In this document: in pieces, positions 17,171 to 25,855 of the stretch
Layout: every line of letters begins with the position of its first letter
How positions within the stretch are numbered: the first letter of the stretch is position 1
Made by a program: the position numbers and the translations under genes
NCBI RefSeq assembly: GCF_002979555.1
Contig: NZ_PCOZ01000003.1
Location: 124,001 to 188,000 of the forward strand
Length of the DNA stretch: 64,000 bases
Direction: 5' to 3'
From: Pseudomonas sp. MYb60
GTDB taxonomy: Bacteria; Pseudomonadota; Gammaproteobacteria; Pseudomonadales; Pseudomonadaceae
The notes under the pieces: generated by a model
Seen by the model: the letters and a program-made list of their open reading frames with translations, nothing else
What the model was told of the DNA's origin: nothing
Database searches by the model: none

Positions 17171-18093
17171 CTGCCGAACTTTTGATTGCGCTTGCGCCTA
17201 TTGCCTTGCTGATTGTGATGGGCGCCTGGCTCAAGCGCAGTCGGTTTCTGGAAGACAGTTTCTGGCCACAGGCCGAGCGCCTGGGCTACTACGTTCTCCT
17301 GCCAGCGCTGTTTTTGCATGGTCTTGCGACGGCTAAGTTGGACAACGTGCCAGTCCAAGGGATGATGATGGCGCTTGTACTCTCGACAGTCATTGTCGCA
17401 GTGCTGATGGTCGGGGCTCGTAGGATCATTCAGGGGAACGACGCTGCGTTCACTTCCGTCTTCCAAGGAGGGGTGCGTTTTAATAACTATGTGGGCGTCT
17501 CAGTGGTGGCCGGGTTGTTCGGTGCTCAGGGCGTCGCTCTGGCTGCCGTAGCCAATGCTGCAATAGTGCCAACCGTGAACATCCTTTGCGTATTGGTGTT
17601 CGCACGCTATGGCACAGGTGGCAGGATGTCTGCGGGAAAGGTTGCCAGGCAGTTGGCACTTAACCCTCTTGTACTCGCTTGCTTCGGAGGGATACTGCTT
17701 CAAGCGTTAGGATTGGGCCTGCCTGCTGGCATTGAGCCTGTGATAAAGGCTTTAGGGCGAGCTTCCTTACCACTAGGCTTACTGTGTGTAGGGGCAGCAC
17801 TTGAGCTGGGCTCTTTGCGCAGTTGGGTTCGACCCGTCGCATATTCATCGGTGGTCAAGTTCATGATCATGCCACTGACCACGCTGTGCGCATGTCATCT
17901 GTTTGGATTGGACGGCAAAGCAGCAATCGCGGCATTGCTTTTCCAGGCACTGCCCACAGCTTCGTCGTCGTACATCATGGCGCGACAGCTAGGCGGCGAC
18001 GCACCTCTTATGGCGGGCATAATCGCTAGTCAAACGTTACTTGCTGCTCTGGCGCTTCCCATTGCAGTAATCGTTTTGATTCCTTGGATATGA
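17167..18093 (+). CDS. AEC (auxin efflux carrier) family transporter
   Basis: This 308-residue inner-membrane protein has about ten hydrophobic segments in two halves. Family-like motifs include GVRFNNYVGVSVVAGLFG in the first half and FQALPTASSSYIMARQLGGD in the second, the crossover region of the transporter. It starts with GTG at 17167, overlapping the aminotransferase stop (GTGA). Bacterial AEC proteins carry organic acids such as malate or malonate. Here, coupling to an aminotransferase suggests export or import of the amino or keto acid. Confidence 0.9.
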   Translation: MTAELLIALAPIALLIVMGAWLKRSRFLEDSFWPQAERLGYYVLLPALFLHGLATAKLDNVPVQGMMMALVLSTVIVAVLMVGARRIIQGNDAAFTSVFQGGVRFNNYVGVSVVAGLFGAQGVALAAVANAAIVPTVNILCVLVFARYGTGGRMSAGKVARQLALNPLVLACFGGILLQALGLGLPAGIEPVIKALGRASLPLGLLCVGAALELGSLRSWVRPVAYSSVVKFMIMPLTTLCACHLFGLDGKAAIAALLFQALPTASSSYIMARQLGGDAPLMAGIIASQTLLAALALPIAVIVLIPWI

Positions 18094-18530
18094 ATTCGCT
18101 GGTGGCATCGCCACCCTGACCTTTAACGGAATAATGTCCGCTCAAAACGAAGCGACACCATCCTCTCGAATGCCGAAAGCCAGTGCAGCGTTCACTCGAC
18201 GCTTACGCTGATCATCACGCAGGCCGAATTGGCCGTAATGTTACGCATCAATCACCCTCAAAAAGTGTGCGCAACGTTCAGACGCTATTTATGGCGACGT
18301 TATTCTCATGGGGGGGGACGTAAGGCGTGCGGTTGCCTCTAGGGGTATCCGCTGGCATATCTCACCATTGATCAGCGCAGCTGTGAGGTTTCCGTTTACG
18401 ACTGTAGGCATCCGCCAATTTTTTAGTGTTAAATTGTAGGACAATTTTCCTCATTTATGCGGCCAAGGGGAGCAAAAAATAAATACAAGAGTAGCTCTAC
18501 CAGCTCTACCGGAACAGTTTTGGAGTATTC
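18094..18530. other. Intergenic region without a supported gene
   Basis: A short hairpin (GGTGGC-ATC-GCCACC) lies just after the AEC stop at about 18100-18114 and may end that transcript. A 25-codon ORF at 18134-18211 resembles a truncated N-terminus but cannot be assigned. Base composition falls sharply toward AT at the end, marking the start of the AT-rich block that holds the next AraC gene. Nothing else is supported. Confidence 0.4.
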
Positions 18531-19556
18531 ATGCAAACAATTTCCGCTGTTTTTGCCAAGGCATTGATAGAAGCCGTTGGCTTTTCGAAAATCGGAGTTA
18601 CTGAGACGCGGATTAATACTCCAGCATCCCACCTAGCGCTATCGAATGAAGCGCATCAAATTCCTTTAAAGGAACTCAATGACTTTCTCTTTGAGCTTCA
18701 GCGTCGAATTGGGAGCGAAGATGTTGGATTGCTTGCTTATAAAAAAGCTCATCCTGGCAATCTGGGTGTCTTGGGCTACGCAATTATGTCGAGTCCAACT
18801 ATTCATAGTGCGCTTAAAAGTATCAAGGAGTTTTATCCTCTTGTAGGTACCGGATTTTGCATGTTTCTTGAAGAGCAGCCAACGCAAGTAAGATTTGTTG
18901 GGGTATCGGCAGATATATCTTCGCCCATGCTTCCCAGAGTTTTCATTGATGCGATCGCGTCTATTACCCTAGGCCTACTGCATTGGCTCACGCCTACGGT
19001 ACGTTTTATGCCGGTAAAAGCGGAGTTCACCTATTCGAGGCCTAGAGATACTCGGCTATTGGAAGAAATGTTCGGCACCGGATTGGAGTTCGATTCAGCC
19101 GTCAATGCGCTGACTTTTCGCCGATGTGATACGGATCTGCCCGTAGCGACATTTGATGCGTCATTGCAAAAAATACACAATGACCATTTGGAACGGAAAA
19201 AGCGTGAGGTGACCTGCGACTGTGTGATTGAGCGAGTCAAAAGCGTAGTCCTGCAGCATCTGCATCAAACCAAGCCTCTCACGGTTGACGTGATCTCTCG
19301 CTCAATGGGACTTTCCACTTTCCAACTGACTCGGTTACTGGAGACGGTAGGAGCGCGCTTTCAGATGCTGGTTGACTCAGCTAGGCTCCAACACAGCCAT
19401 CACTTGCTCATCAATACTTCGCTTCCCCTCAAGCAAGTCAGCTACAGCTTGGGTTTTAGGAGTCAGAGCGCTTTAAACAAAGCGTGTGAACGATGGTTCG
19501 GGATGTCTCCAGGGCGCTATCGTGTGTCAGGTGCTTCGTCGTCCAGTCCCCCTTGA
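18531..19556 (+). CDS. AraC family regulator (arabinose-binding-like N-terminal domain)
   Basis: This 341-residue regulator has an N-terminal ligand domain of the OruR/ArgR kind at about residues 15-200 (LKELNDFLFELQRRIG, GVLGYAIMSSPTIHSAL) and a C-terminal AraC DNA-binding domain at about 235-335 (VDVISRSMGLSTFQLTRLLE; VSYSLGFRSQSALNKACERW). The gene is strikingly AT-rich and uses rarer codons than the arn genes, suggesting acquisition. A long, probably regulatory, AT-rich leader lies upstream. The target is unknown; the chemoreceptor downstream is on the same strand. Confidence 0.87.
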   Translation: MQTISAVFAKALIEAVGFSKIGVTETRINTPASHLALSNEAHQIPLKELNDFLFELQRRIGSEDVGLLAYKKAHPGNLGVLGYAIMSSPTIHSALKSIKEFYPLVGTGFCMFLEEQPTQVRFVGVSADISSPMLPRVFIDAIASITLGLLHWLTPTVRFMPVKAEFTYSRPRDTRLLEEMFGTGLEFDSAVNALTFRRCDTDLPVATFDASLQKIHNDHLERKKREVTCDCVIERVKSVVLQHLHQTKPLTVDVISRSMGLSTFQLTRLLETVGARFQMLVDSARLQHSHHLLINTSLPLKQVSYSLGFRSQSALNKACERWFGMSPGRYRVSGASSSSPP

Positions 19557-19704
19557 GTGGAACATCGTTCTTCATCAAAAAGCCAGGAGACCTTTTGTTT
19601 ATCCCTGCATGCCTTTCTTTTATCCGCAACACCTGACCGTCAAAAAATGAGCTAAAAGCGGGGGAGAATTGTTGCAAGAATTCTCACGCTTGGACGGACA
19701 TTTG

Positions 19705-21336
19705 ATGTGGTTAAGACGTTTCAGATTCGCGACGCGAATGCGATTGTGTTTTGCAGCAGTAATCTTGGCACTGGTAGGTGTTGGGGCCTTTGCAATGTTG
19801 CAGGCAAAGGAAATTCGTAGTTCCAGTTTGGTGATCGAGACAGATGCGCTGCCGGGAATCGCCCTCGGCGATGACATGACGCTCGCTTTTACCAAACTGC
19901 GATTTCGCGCAGTTAGTCTCTTAACGTCTTCAAACCCTGAGGCGCTGCAGGCTCTTTATGACGCCTTCAATGTTGAAGCTCTCGAGTTTGTTGCGGCTCA
20001 GCAGGCTTATCGACCACTGATAACGAGCGAGCACGAACGCGCGCTGTTCGACAGGATCAATTTTTTCTACGAAAAATATCGAGCGCTAGCTCTTCAAGTT
20101 CGAGACGACCTTCGCCAGGAGCGCAACGCTCAGGCAACCGCGTTGGCGACTGGCGACATGGCCACGATTGCCCAAGACATGAACAAAGTCCTGGGCGAGT
20201 TGGAGCGACTCAATGACGACGCTAAAGAGGTGGCTAGTCAGGTGGGACAGCGAGCTTACGACGTGTCCTTGGAAATCACGCTGATTACCATCGTGTTGGC
20301 TGCAATTGGTGCGACTCTCATAGCGCGAAGCCTGACGGCCAGTATTGTACAGCCCATCTCGCAGGCGCTCGACTGCGCCAATGTGATTACTCAAGGCGAC
20401 CTGCGCAACGTTGATTTGGACTTCGGAGGAAACGATGAAGCCGCGCAACTGCTACGAGCTATTGTGCTTATGCGTGACAACCTCAGCGGCACGCTTTCAA
20501 GTGTCTACCGAGTGGCCAACCAGCTATCCAGCTCTGCTGAAGAACTGAGCGCGCTCGTTGCGAGCAGCGACGGTGATCTGCAAATGCAAAACAGTGAGAT
20601 AGAACAAGCAGCCACGGCCATCACTGAAATGAGTCACGCAGTAGAGGAGGTAGCTCGTAACGCTTTAGGTACATCGGATGAGTCGCGAATTTCGTTGCAC
20701 CTGGCACGCGATGGGCAGCAAGAGCTCGATTCGACCATGGGAGCTATTACTCAGCTAGATCAAAGTGTCAATGATGCGTCAGTGCGAGCAAGCCAATTGG
20801 CTTCCAATACTCAGGATATCAGCACAGTCCTCGATGTCATTCGTTCCGTAGCCAACCAGACTAATCTACTAGCGCTCAACGCCGCGATTGAGGCCGCAAG
20901 AGCAGGGGAGGCGGGTAGGGGTTTTGCCGTCGTTGCTGACGAGGTCAGATCGCTGGCCCATCGCACTAGCATATCCACGATGGATATTGAGCGGATGATC
21001 ACCTACATCCAAAACGGAACCCAGGAAACTGTCATTGCGTTGACTGATAGCTCGAGTCAGGCGACCGAGACTCGCAAGCAAGCGAACTCAGCCAATACCG
21101 CTTTGATTGGAATCACCAAGGCCGTGAGCAGTATTGATGAGCGAAATACCCTTATCGCCGCAGCTTGTGAAGAACAAGCCCTCGTCGCGAAAGAGATTGA
21201 TAGAAGCATCATTCGTATTCGTGATCTCTCACTCCATTCAGCGGTTCGTTCGAACCAGACGCGCGCTGCCAGTGAAGACCTCGCGCAGATTGCGGTAGAC
21301 CTCAAACGGCGACTAGATGGGTTTACCTACGGTTGA
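19705..21336 (+). CDS. Membrane methyl-accepting chemotaxis protein
   Basis: This chemoreceptor of about 543 residues has a first transmembrane helix at about residues 9-30 (CFAAVILALVGVGAFAML), a periplasmic four-helix-bundle ligand domain to about 185, and a second helix near 190-208 (ITLITIVLAAIGATLIA). A HAMP domain (SLTASIVQPISQALDCAN) and the MCP signalling domain with tip [20 protein letters not shown] follow. I chose ATG 19705 (MWLRRFRFATRMRL), which gives the usual short cytoplasmic start. TTG codons at 19669/19672, next to GGGGGAG, would add 12 residues and are the alternative. The ligand is unknown. Confidence 0.92.
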   Translation: MWLRRFRFATRMRLCFAAVILALVGVGAFAMLQAKEIRSSSLVIETDALPGIALGDDMTLAFTKLRFRAVSLLTSSNPEALQALYDAFNVEALEFVAAQQAYRPLITSEHERALFDRINFFYEKYRALALQVRDDLRQERNAQATALATGDMATIAQDMNKVLGELERLNDDAKEVASQVGQRAYDVSLEITLITIVLAAIGATLIARSLTASIVQPISQALDCANVITQGDLRNVDLDFGGNDEAAQLLRAIVLMRDNLSGTLSSVYRVANQLSSSAEELSALVASSDGDLQMQNSEIEQAATAITEMSHAVEEVARNALGTSDESRISLHLARDGQQELDSTMGAITQLDQSVNDASVRASQLASNTQDISTVLDVIRSVANQTNLLALNAAIEAARAGEAGRGFAVVADEVRSLAHRTSISTMDIERMITYIQNGTQETVIALTDSSSQATETRKQANSANTALIGITKAVSSIDERNTLIAAACEEQALVAKEIDRSIIRIRDLSLHSAVRSNQTRAASEDLAQIAVDLKRRLDGFTYG

Positions 21337-21390
21337 CTCTCTGGCACTAAGTGCCGCTGCGAATCCAGATATCCAAGACTGCCGAGAACT

Positions 21391-21612
21391 ATGATGACAG
21401 CTGATCAACATCTGAAAAAAAGTCTTCACGACCTGCGTGATAATTTGGCCAAACGCGGACATGAAATCGACGCCGCGCAGCTCAAGAATTTGCTTGACGC
21501 ATTGCACCATCTTTATACGTCAACAGAAAACCTGAGCACTGAACTGCAGCGTCTGGCGAAGCATTCCTCAAGTGTTTGCTTGCGACGACCCACCTTGTAT
21601 CTGGTTAAATAA
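21391..21612 (+). CDS. Small hypothetical helical protein
   Basis: A 73-residue ORF follows the chemoreceptor by 54 bases. Predicted amphipathic helices (LKKSLHDLRDNLAKRG, AAQLKNLLDALHHLYTSTEN) give it a coding look; no signal peptide and no known motif. The ribosome-binding site before 21391 is weak. It might be a small partner of the chemoreceptor, but that is only position. I do not recognise it. Confidence 0.45.
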   Translation: MMTADQHLKKSLHDLRDNLAKRGHEIDAAQLKNLLDALHHLYTSTENLSTELQRLAKHSSSVCLRRPTLYLVK

Positions 21613-21796
21613 ATGAGCGACGCGCATGCTCAACATCTATTCGGACTATGCGATTGTCGAGCGTGTCATCTGCCCGAACTCAGTCACCGCCGCTTCCCCA
21701 TCGGGTGTTTGTAGTCCTAGGTAGTGCTGAACGTTGACCTTGAGTCCCGCTACTTGATCTTCAATTCTGAGTGCTTCAGTGCTAATGTCATCTGCG

Positions 21797-22174
21797 ATGA
21801 AACTCTCTCTGACAAATCGCTCGCTCGTTGCTTGGACGCTTTATTTTTGCGTCCTGTTCAACGTGTTCGCTTGCGGGTTGGGGCATGGGCAGATGAGCGG
21901 ATTCGAGCTCAACGGAGTCGGCGGTCAATTTTGCTCTGCATTGGGCAGCAAGAGTCCGCTCAAAAGCACGGATTTATCTGAGCAGCCAGCAAACGGCTGG
22001 ACGGCTAGCTTTTCCTGTCCTATATGTTCGGCGGTGACGTTGAGCATCGCGTTTCTGTTTTGTCTGACCTGGCTGCTGCGAGTCGGACGAAACCCGCGCC
22101 CTAGTCGTGAGCGGCGTTGCAAGGCCCCTCCTCGATATTCTTGGCCCTCGGCCAACCCTCGCGCTTCCCCTTGA
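21797..22174 (+). CDS. DUF2946 family protein (copy A)
   Basis: About 125 residues with the DUF2946 pattern: an N-terminal membrane segment (SLVAWTLYFCVLFNVFACGLGHGQMSG split here as LVAWTLYFCVLFNVF and ACGLGHGQMSG), a CxxC pair in SFSCPICSA at about residue 82, and a second hydrophobic stretch (TLSIAFLFCLTWLL). The family is found beside TonB-dependent receptors and copper genes and is thought to act in metal handling at the envelope; the mechanism is unknown. ATG 21797 gives the usual N-terminus; a GTG six codons upstream is also open. It heads the DUF2946/unknown/DUF2946/TonB-fragment series. Confidence 0.75.
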   Translation: MKLSLTNRSLVAWTLYFCVLFNVFACGLGHGQMSGFELNGVGGQFCSALGSKSPLKSTDLSEQPANGWTASFSCPICSAVTLSIAFLFCLTWLLRVGRNPRPSRERRCKAPPRYSWPSANPRASP

Positions 22175-22414
22175 TTTGACGCTTGCCAATAGTCGGTCTG
22201 GTTCGCCGGCTATTGCTTGTTTTTCCGTCGTCCGTTTTACGCCAGGTTGTTGCTGATGCGACGCCTCGTGGGCGACGTTCAATCGTCTTTGAAAGGGGCG
22301 CAGCATGTCGTCTTTGGTTGATCATTCAGATCGCAGATTCATTCTATTCAAAAAGATAACTTTCGGTTTTCCTACAGCCTGTGTACTGCAAGCTTCGATG
22401 GCAGGGAGGAAGAT

Positions 22415-23041
22415 ATGCGCACTGTAGCTATTCCTTCAGGAGTGACGCGGTTAGTCAGTACACCGTCGAGCCGAAAGGAGCGCGGTGACGTCCTGGTGCC
22501 GTGTGGCGACTACCCCAGCAATGCACGTTGCTTCGTCCATCTTGATGCGCGCTTACTGCCGTATTGGCATGCACTGTTCGATGTATGCCCCTCGCTTCTA
22601 AAGCTAGATCCGCCAGAAGGCTTGAATCTTTTTCGAAGCTTCATGACGTGGGCATACCGAAACCGGCCACCTTTGAACTGGACTTATTACCTGAGTATTT
22701 GTCGGTGGTTGCTTACGTCATCTTATCGAAAGCAAATTCATGAGGAGCACATCGACGCGTTTATGACTGCGGCAGCGGCACGTTGGATAGATACTGACGA
22801 AACCCAGTCGGTAGGGCTGGTTTTGGCTTGGGAAGGTTCGCCGGTGAGGGTGTATGACTGGAAGGTTAAGCCCCGTCTTTCCGGCGGCATTGACTCTCAG
22901 TATGACGCGCTAGCGCCGTTACCATGGGATTTCGCCTGGCGTCCATTATCAGGTGGGGAGGGTGGGGGATTTAATCATTGGTTACCCATACCCCGAGACG
23001 GTGTTCAACCGCAGTTATCTAGCGCTGTACGTGATCAGTAG
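22415..23041 (+). CDS. Protein of unknown function in the DUF2946/TonB block
   Basis: A 208-residue soluble protein, not recognised. It is rich in Trp, Tyr and Pro (LLPYWHALFDVCPSLLKL, NRPPLNWTYYLSICRWLL, LPWDFAWRPLSGGEGGG), with no signal peptide, transmembrane helix or catalytic motif that I can name. It starts at the ATG at 22415 after an AGGGAGGAAG-like site, a strong ribosome-binding sequence. Its stop is 12 bases before the next DUF2946 gene, so the two are almost certainly co-transcribed. The role may be linked to metal uptake by the same unit. Confidence 0.75.
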   Translation: MRTVAIPSGVTRLVSTPSSRKERGDVLVPCGDYPSNARCFVHLDARLLPYWHALFDVCPSLLKLDPPEGLNLFRSFMTWAYRNRPPLNWTYYLSICRWLLTSSYRKQIHEEHIDAFMTAAAARWIDTDETQSVGLVLAWEGSPVRVYDWKVKPRLSGGIDSQYDALAPLPWDFAWRPLSGGEGGGFNHWLPIPRDGVQPQLSSAVRDQ

Positions 23042-23052
23042 AGCACCTGCAC

Positions 23053-23442
23053 GTGCGTGAGCGCTCAGTGATCGGAGCATGGCTGAGTCTTTTCGCCATG
23101 CTGATGATCTTTGCCGGCCCGCTGATTAGTCAGGGGATCAGCCTTGCCCATGGTAAAAGCCAATCAATGAGCATGGCTGGCATGGAGTGTCACGACATGC
23201 CTGGCATGAGCCAGGTGACTCACAATGGCTCAGCTGATAAGCACCATGATCTGATCGTATGGGAGAAGTGCGGGTATTGTTCACTGCTGTTCCAGCATCC
23301 TGCACTCACCGAATCAAATCTGGCTGGCTTTAGGCTAACTGTCCCACCGTTACAGTATTTACCCGCCCGCTTCATCACACAGCAAGCAGCGGCACCAGTG
23401 TTCCCTGGCGCGCGAAGCCGAGCACCTCCTATTAACCTTTGA
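23053..23442 (+). CDS. DUF2946 family protein, His/Met-rich (copy B)
   Basis: A 129-residue envelope protein with an N-terminal signal/membrane segment (IGAWLSLFAMLMIFAGPLI). A Met/His-rich linker (SMSMAGMECHDMPGMS, then DKHHDL) looks made for binding soft metals such as copper, and a conserved CGYC pair stands at about residue 75. The remainder (FQHPALTESNLAGFRL onward) is typical of DUF2946. The start is GTG, 12 bases after the unknown gene. The TonB-receptor remnant follows at 23563, the normal DUF2946-receptor order, but that receptor is broken. Confidence 0.8.
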   Translation: MRERSVIGAWLSLFAMLMIFAGPLISQGISLAHGKSQSMSMAGMECHDMPGMSQVTHNGSADKHHDLIVWEKCGYCSLLFQHPALTESNLAGFRLTVPPLQYLPARFITQQAAAPVFPGARSRAPPINL

Positions 23443-23562
23443 GCGTCACTTCATTCTTTGCTGAACACGCATTGCCGACTCTGCGTCAGCGGGCGTTCGT
23501 GCCTGGTGATGTTGACTATCCATGCGTGCTTAGCCAACACCTGACATTCATCGGAAGATCCC

Positions 23563-24072
23563 ATGAACTCGACAAAGAACGAGTCTCTGTTTCACCTCGA
23601 TCCATCGCACCTGCGTTGGCGCCGCGCGTTTTGTATGTTCGTGGGGCTGGCGTTGCCAGTCATTGTTCAAGCCGCTCAACCGGACACCGGCTCGTTAGAT
23701 GCACCGCCAGCCTCCAAAAAGCTACAGACCTGGACGTTGGAACCTATTACTGTTTCGGGTGCACATGAAGGCTATATCGCCCCAACTTCTGCATCGGCCA
23801 CGCGCACCGACACTCCCTTGATCGAAGTCCCGCAGTCCGTGCAAGTTGTCACACAGACGATGATTAAAGAGCAGGGCAGCCACACACTTGCCCGCGTCGT
23901 GATCGGTGGCAGAGATGAAGTGAAACTTGCTCAAGCTGCATTGGAAATTGACGCTTCAGGCAAAACGGCACGCGCTTACGCAGGGGACATCGCACAGCCA
24001 AGGGTTGCTCAAAGAGATAGGTATAGAGGGCTCACGCGCGAACGGAGAGTTCTGAGAGGTCAGCCTGACTGA
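23563..24072 (+). pseudogene. Chimeric remnant: TonB-dependent receptor start fused to a short-chain dehydrogenase piece
   Basis: A 169-codon open frame. Residues 1-109 are the start of a TonB-dependent siderophore-type receptor: signal peptide (FCMFVGLALPVIVQA), then the TonB box/plug onset (LEPITVSGA, EVPQSVQVVTQTMIKEQG). From about residue 110 (nt 23890) the text changes to a short-chain dehydrogenase/reductase segment (VVIGGRDEVKLAQAALEID, then GDIAQPRVAQ), equivalent to the beta2-beta3 part after the missing TGxxxGIG loop. The last 20 residues fit neither. The barrel of the receptor (about 600 residues) is absent. This is a deletion or recombination junction and is non-functional as a receptor. 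Confidence 0.75.
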
Positions 24073-24182
24073 TCCCGAGGCCATGGAAGTGTGGAGCGTT
24101 GCCGCCGTCATCAGCTTATTTATGCGTTTACGATGAAAGCCATGGGCCCCAATGGGCCCCGGCAAGTTGAGTCGTCACGCGG

Positions 24183-24728
24183 TCAGGCCGAGAGGTAATC
24201 TTCCACCGACTTGACGGTGGCGTAACCGAACTCGAACGCAGCCATCATCGTGGCATGTGCGTGAGCAGCAGGAACGTTAACACCACCAAATGTGAGATCC
24301 AGGGTGGCGCAGGCGTCATGCAGCACCGTAACGGGGTAGCCCATGTCTGCCGCCGCGCGCACTACGGCATCGATGCACATGTGGCTCATTGCACCGATTA
24401 CCACGAGTTCCTCGATGTCTGCGGCTTCCAAATGCTGCTTAAGATCCGTTTCCCGGAAGGCGTTGATGTGTGCTTTTACGATCACAGGCTCATCACCCAG
24501 AGGTGCAACAGCGGGCTGAATTTGCGCACCGTTCGAGCCTTTGACGAAGATTGGAACGCCTTCATCATTGGACTCATGCCGTATGTGAAAAACCGAAGCT
24601 CCTGTATCCCGCGAGTGGCTGATCACTCGGACAGCATTCGCTACAGCCGCTTCGATGCCGGCTAACGGCAATTTGCCAGTGGGCAAGTATTCGTTTTGTA
24701 GATCAACTACAACAAGACCACGTTTCAT
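24183..24728 (-). CDS. Cysteine hydrolase, isochorismatase family
   Basis: This 181-residue cytosolic hydrolase has the catalytic triad of the family: Asp in VVDLQNEY near the N-terminus, Lys in IVKAHINAFRETDL at about residue 83, and the nucleophilic Cys in GAMSHMCIDAVVRAAADMG at about 118. Its substrates could be amides such as nicotinamide, N-carbamoyl compounds or isochorismate; the sequence does not decide. It sits next to the metallo-hydrolase, on the same strand but about 100 bases away, so co-transcription is possible but unproven. Confidence 0.92.
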   Translation of the reverse strand: MKRGLVVVDLQNEYLPTGKLPLAGIEAAVANAVRVISHSRDTGASVFHIRHESNDEGVPIFVKGSNGAQIQPAVAPLGDEPVIVKAHINAFRETDLKQHLEAADIEELVVIGAMSHMCIDAVVRAAADMGYPVTVLHDACATLDLTFGGVNVPAAHAHATMMAAFEFGYATVKSVEDYLSA

Positions 24729-24831
24729 GATCGATCTCCGGTCGGATTATCCGAGCATAGGGACAAGATGGTGAAGGCTGAGGTCGAGGTGCAGGGCGTC
24801 TATATCTGCTTCGACCCCCATAAGGGTTAAG

Positions 24832-25722
24832 TCAAAATTCAAGTGACGTGCCGTCTTCCGGTATGTCCACACGACTCTCGATGCCATGCTGTTTGACGTA
24901 GGTACGCAATTCCTTACGGGTCAGGGACATATGATTGATGGCGTCCATGTGCACGGCTACGATTTTCGCGTTTTTCGCAGCCTCTGAGGCGCGCAGAACG
25001 TCTTCCTCGCCCATGATGATCGACCCCTTGTAGCCGGTCATCATTGCTTTACCGGCATTGAGAACAATGACTTCGGGATGGTACTTCTTAATGGTCTGGT
25101 CGACCTCTTTGCGCCAGACAGTGTCGCCGGCCAGGTAAAGAGTCTTGTAGCCAGGAGCTTGAAAGACTACGCCCATGGCTTCACCTAGCGGCTTCGCGAG
25201 GGCGGGCACCGCATACATTTCGTCAGTGCCATGCTGACCGCCGGTCTTGGTGATTTTTACCCCACCGAATTCAGCTTCATTGGTCAGTACGCGTACATTC
25301 TTGAAGCCTTGCGAACGAATCAATTTCGCATCGTCCTCGTGCTGCGTGTACAGCGGGATGTCTTTGGGCAGCGCTTTTTGTGCAGCGTCATCCCAGTGAT
25401 CAAGGTGCGTGTGTGTGACGATGACGGCGTCGACACCAGCGATCACTTTTTCAGGCGACTCAGTTAGATCGACCAGTGGGTTGCGCAGGTCACTACGGTA
25501 GGTATTTTCAAATCCTGGGTAGGTTCCCTTTTTGGACAGCATCGGGTCGATCAGAAAGGTCGTGCCGCCGTAGGAGATTTTTACCGTTGCGTTGCGAACT
25601 TGCTGCAAGTCGACTTTATGGGCCGCGTCCTGGGATTTGGGAGTGTCGGAGCTCGCAAATGCCGATGAGGTCGCGGCAGTGCAGGCAAGGCCAAGGGCGA
25701 TTGGTAGTGTTTTAAAGTTCAT
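24832..25722 (-). CDS. Exported MBL-fold metallo-hydrolase
   Basis: This 296-residue protein has a Sec signal peptide (IALGLACTAATSSAFA, cleavage near residue 24) and a metallo-beta-lactamase fold. The metal motif THTHLDHWDD (HxHxDH) is at about residue 105, further ligands are in GGQHGTDEM and LAGDTVW, and a late histidine is in VAVHMDAINH. It resembles the UlaG-like/L-ascorbate-lactonase subgroup of MBL proteins, which are often periplasmic here. Divergent from the GlxA-type regulator at 25856, its likely controller. Confidence 0.9.
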   Translation of the reverse strand: MNFKTLPIALGLACTAATSSAFASSDTPKSQDAAHKVDLQQVRNATVKISYGGTTFLIDPMLSKKGTYPGFENTYRSDLRNPLVDLTESPEKVIAGVDAVIVTHTHLDHWDDAAQKALPKDIPLYTQHEDDAKLIRSQGFKNVRVLTNEAEFGGVKITKTGGQHGTDEMYAVPALAKPLGEAMGVVFQAPGYKTLYLAGDTVWRKEVDQTIKKYHPEVIVLNAGKAMMTGYKGSIIMGEEDVLRASEAAKNAKIVAVHMDAINHMSLTRKELRTYVKQHGIESRVDIPEDGTSLEF

Positions 25723-25855
25723 CTCGTTAATCCTGTTATTGCATCAGTGACTCTATTCTTGCCCAATGCTCTGGGACTCAACAGTGGCCTGAACGACAGA
25801 TTCCGATATAATCGGGCCAAGATACCTGTGCTGTTCTCGAATGTGAGGCTGACTG

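Noticed and set aside
18134..18211. A 25-codon ORF (MSAQNEATPSSRMPK...) in the gap after the AEC transporter
   Set aside because: It could be the truncated N-terminus of a regulator, but nothing identifies it.
21613..21714. A 33-codon ORF containing a heme-like CRACH motif directly after the small helical protein
   Set aside because: Too short for a cytochrome, without a signal peptide or axial ligand. The CxxCH match is most likely chance.
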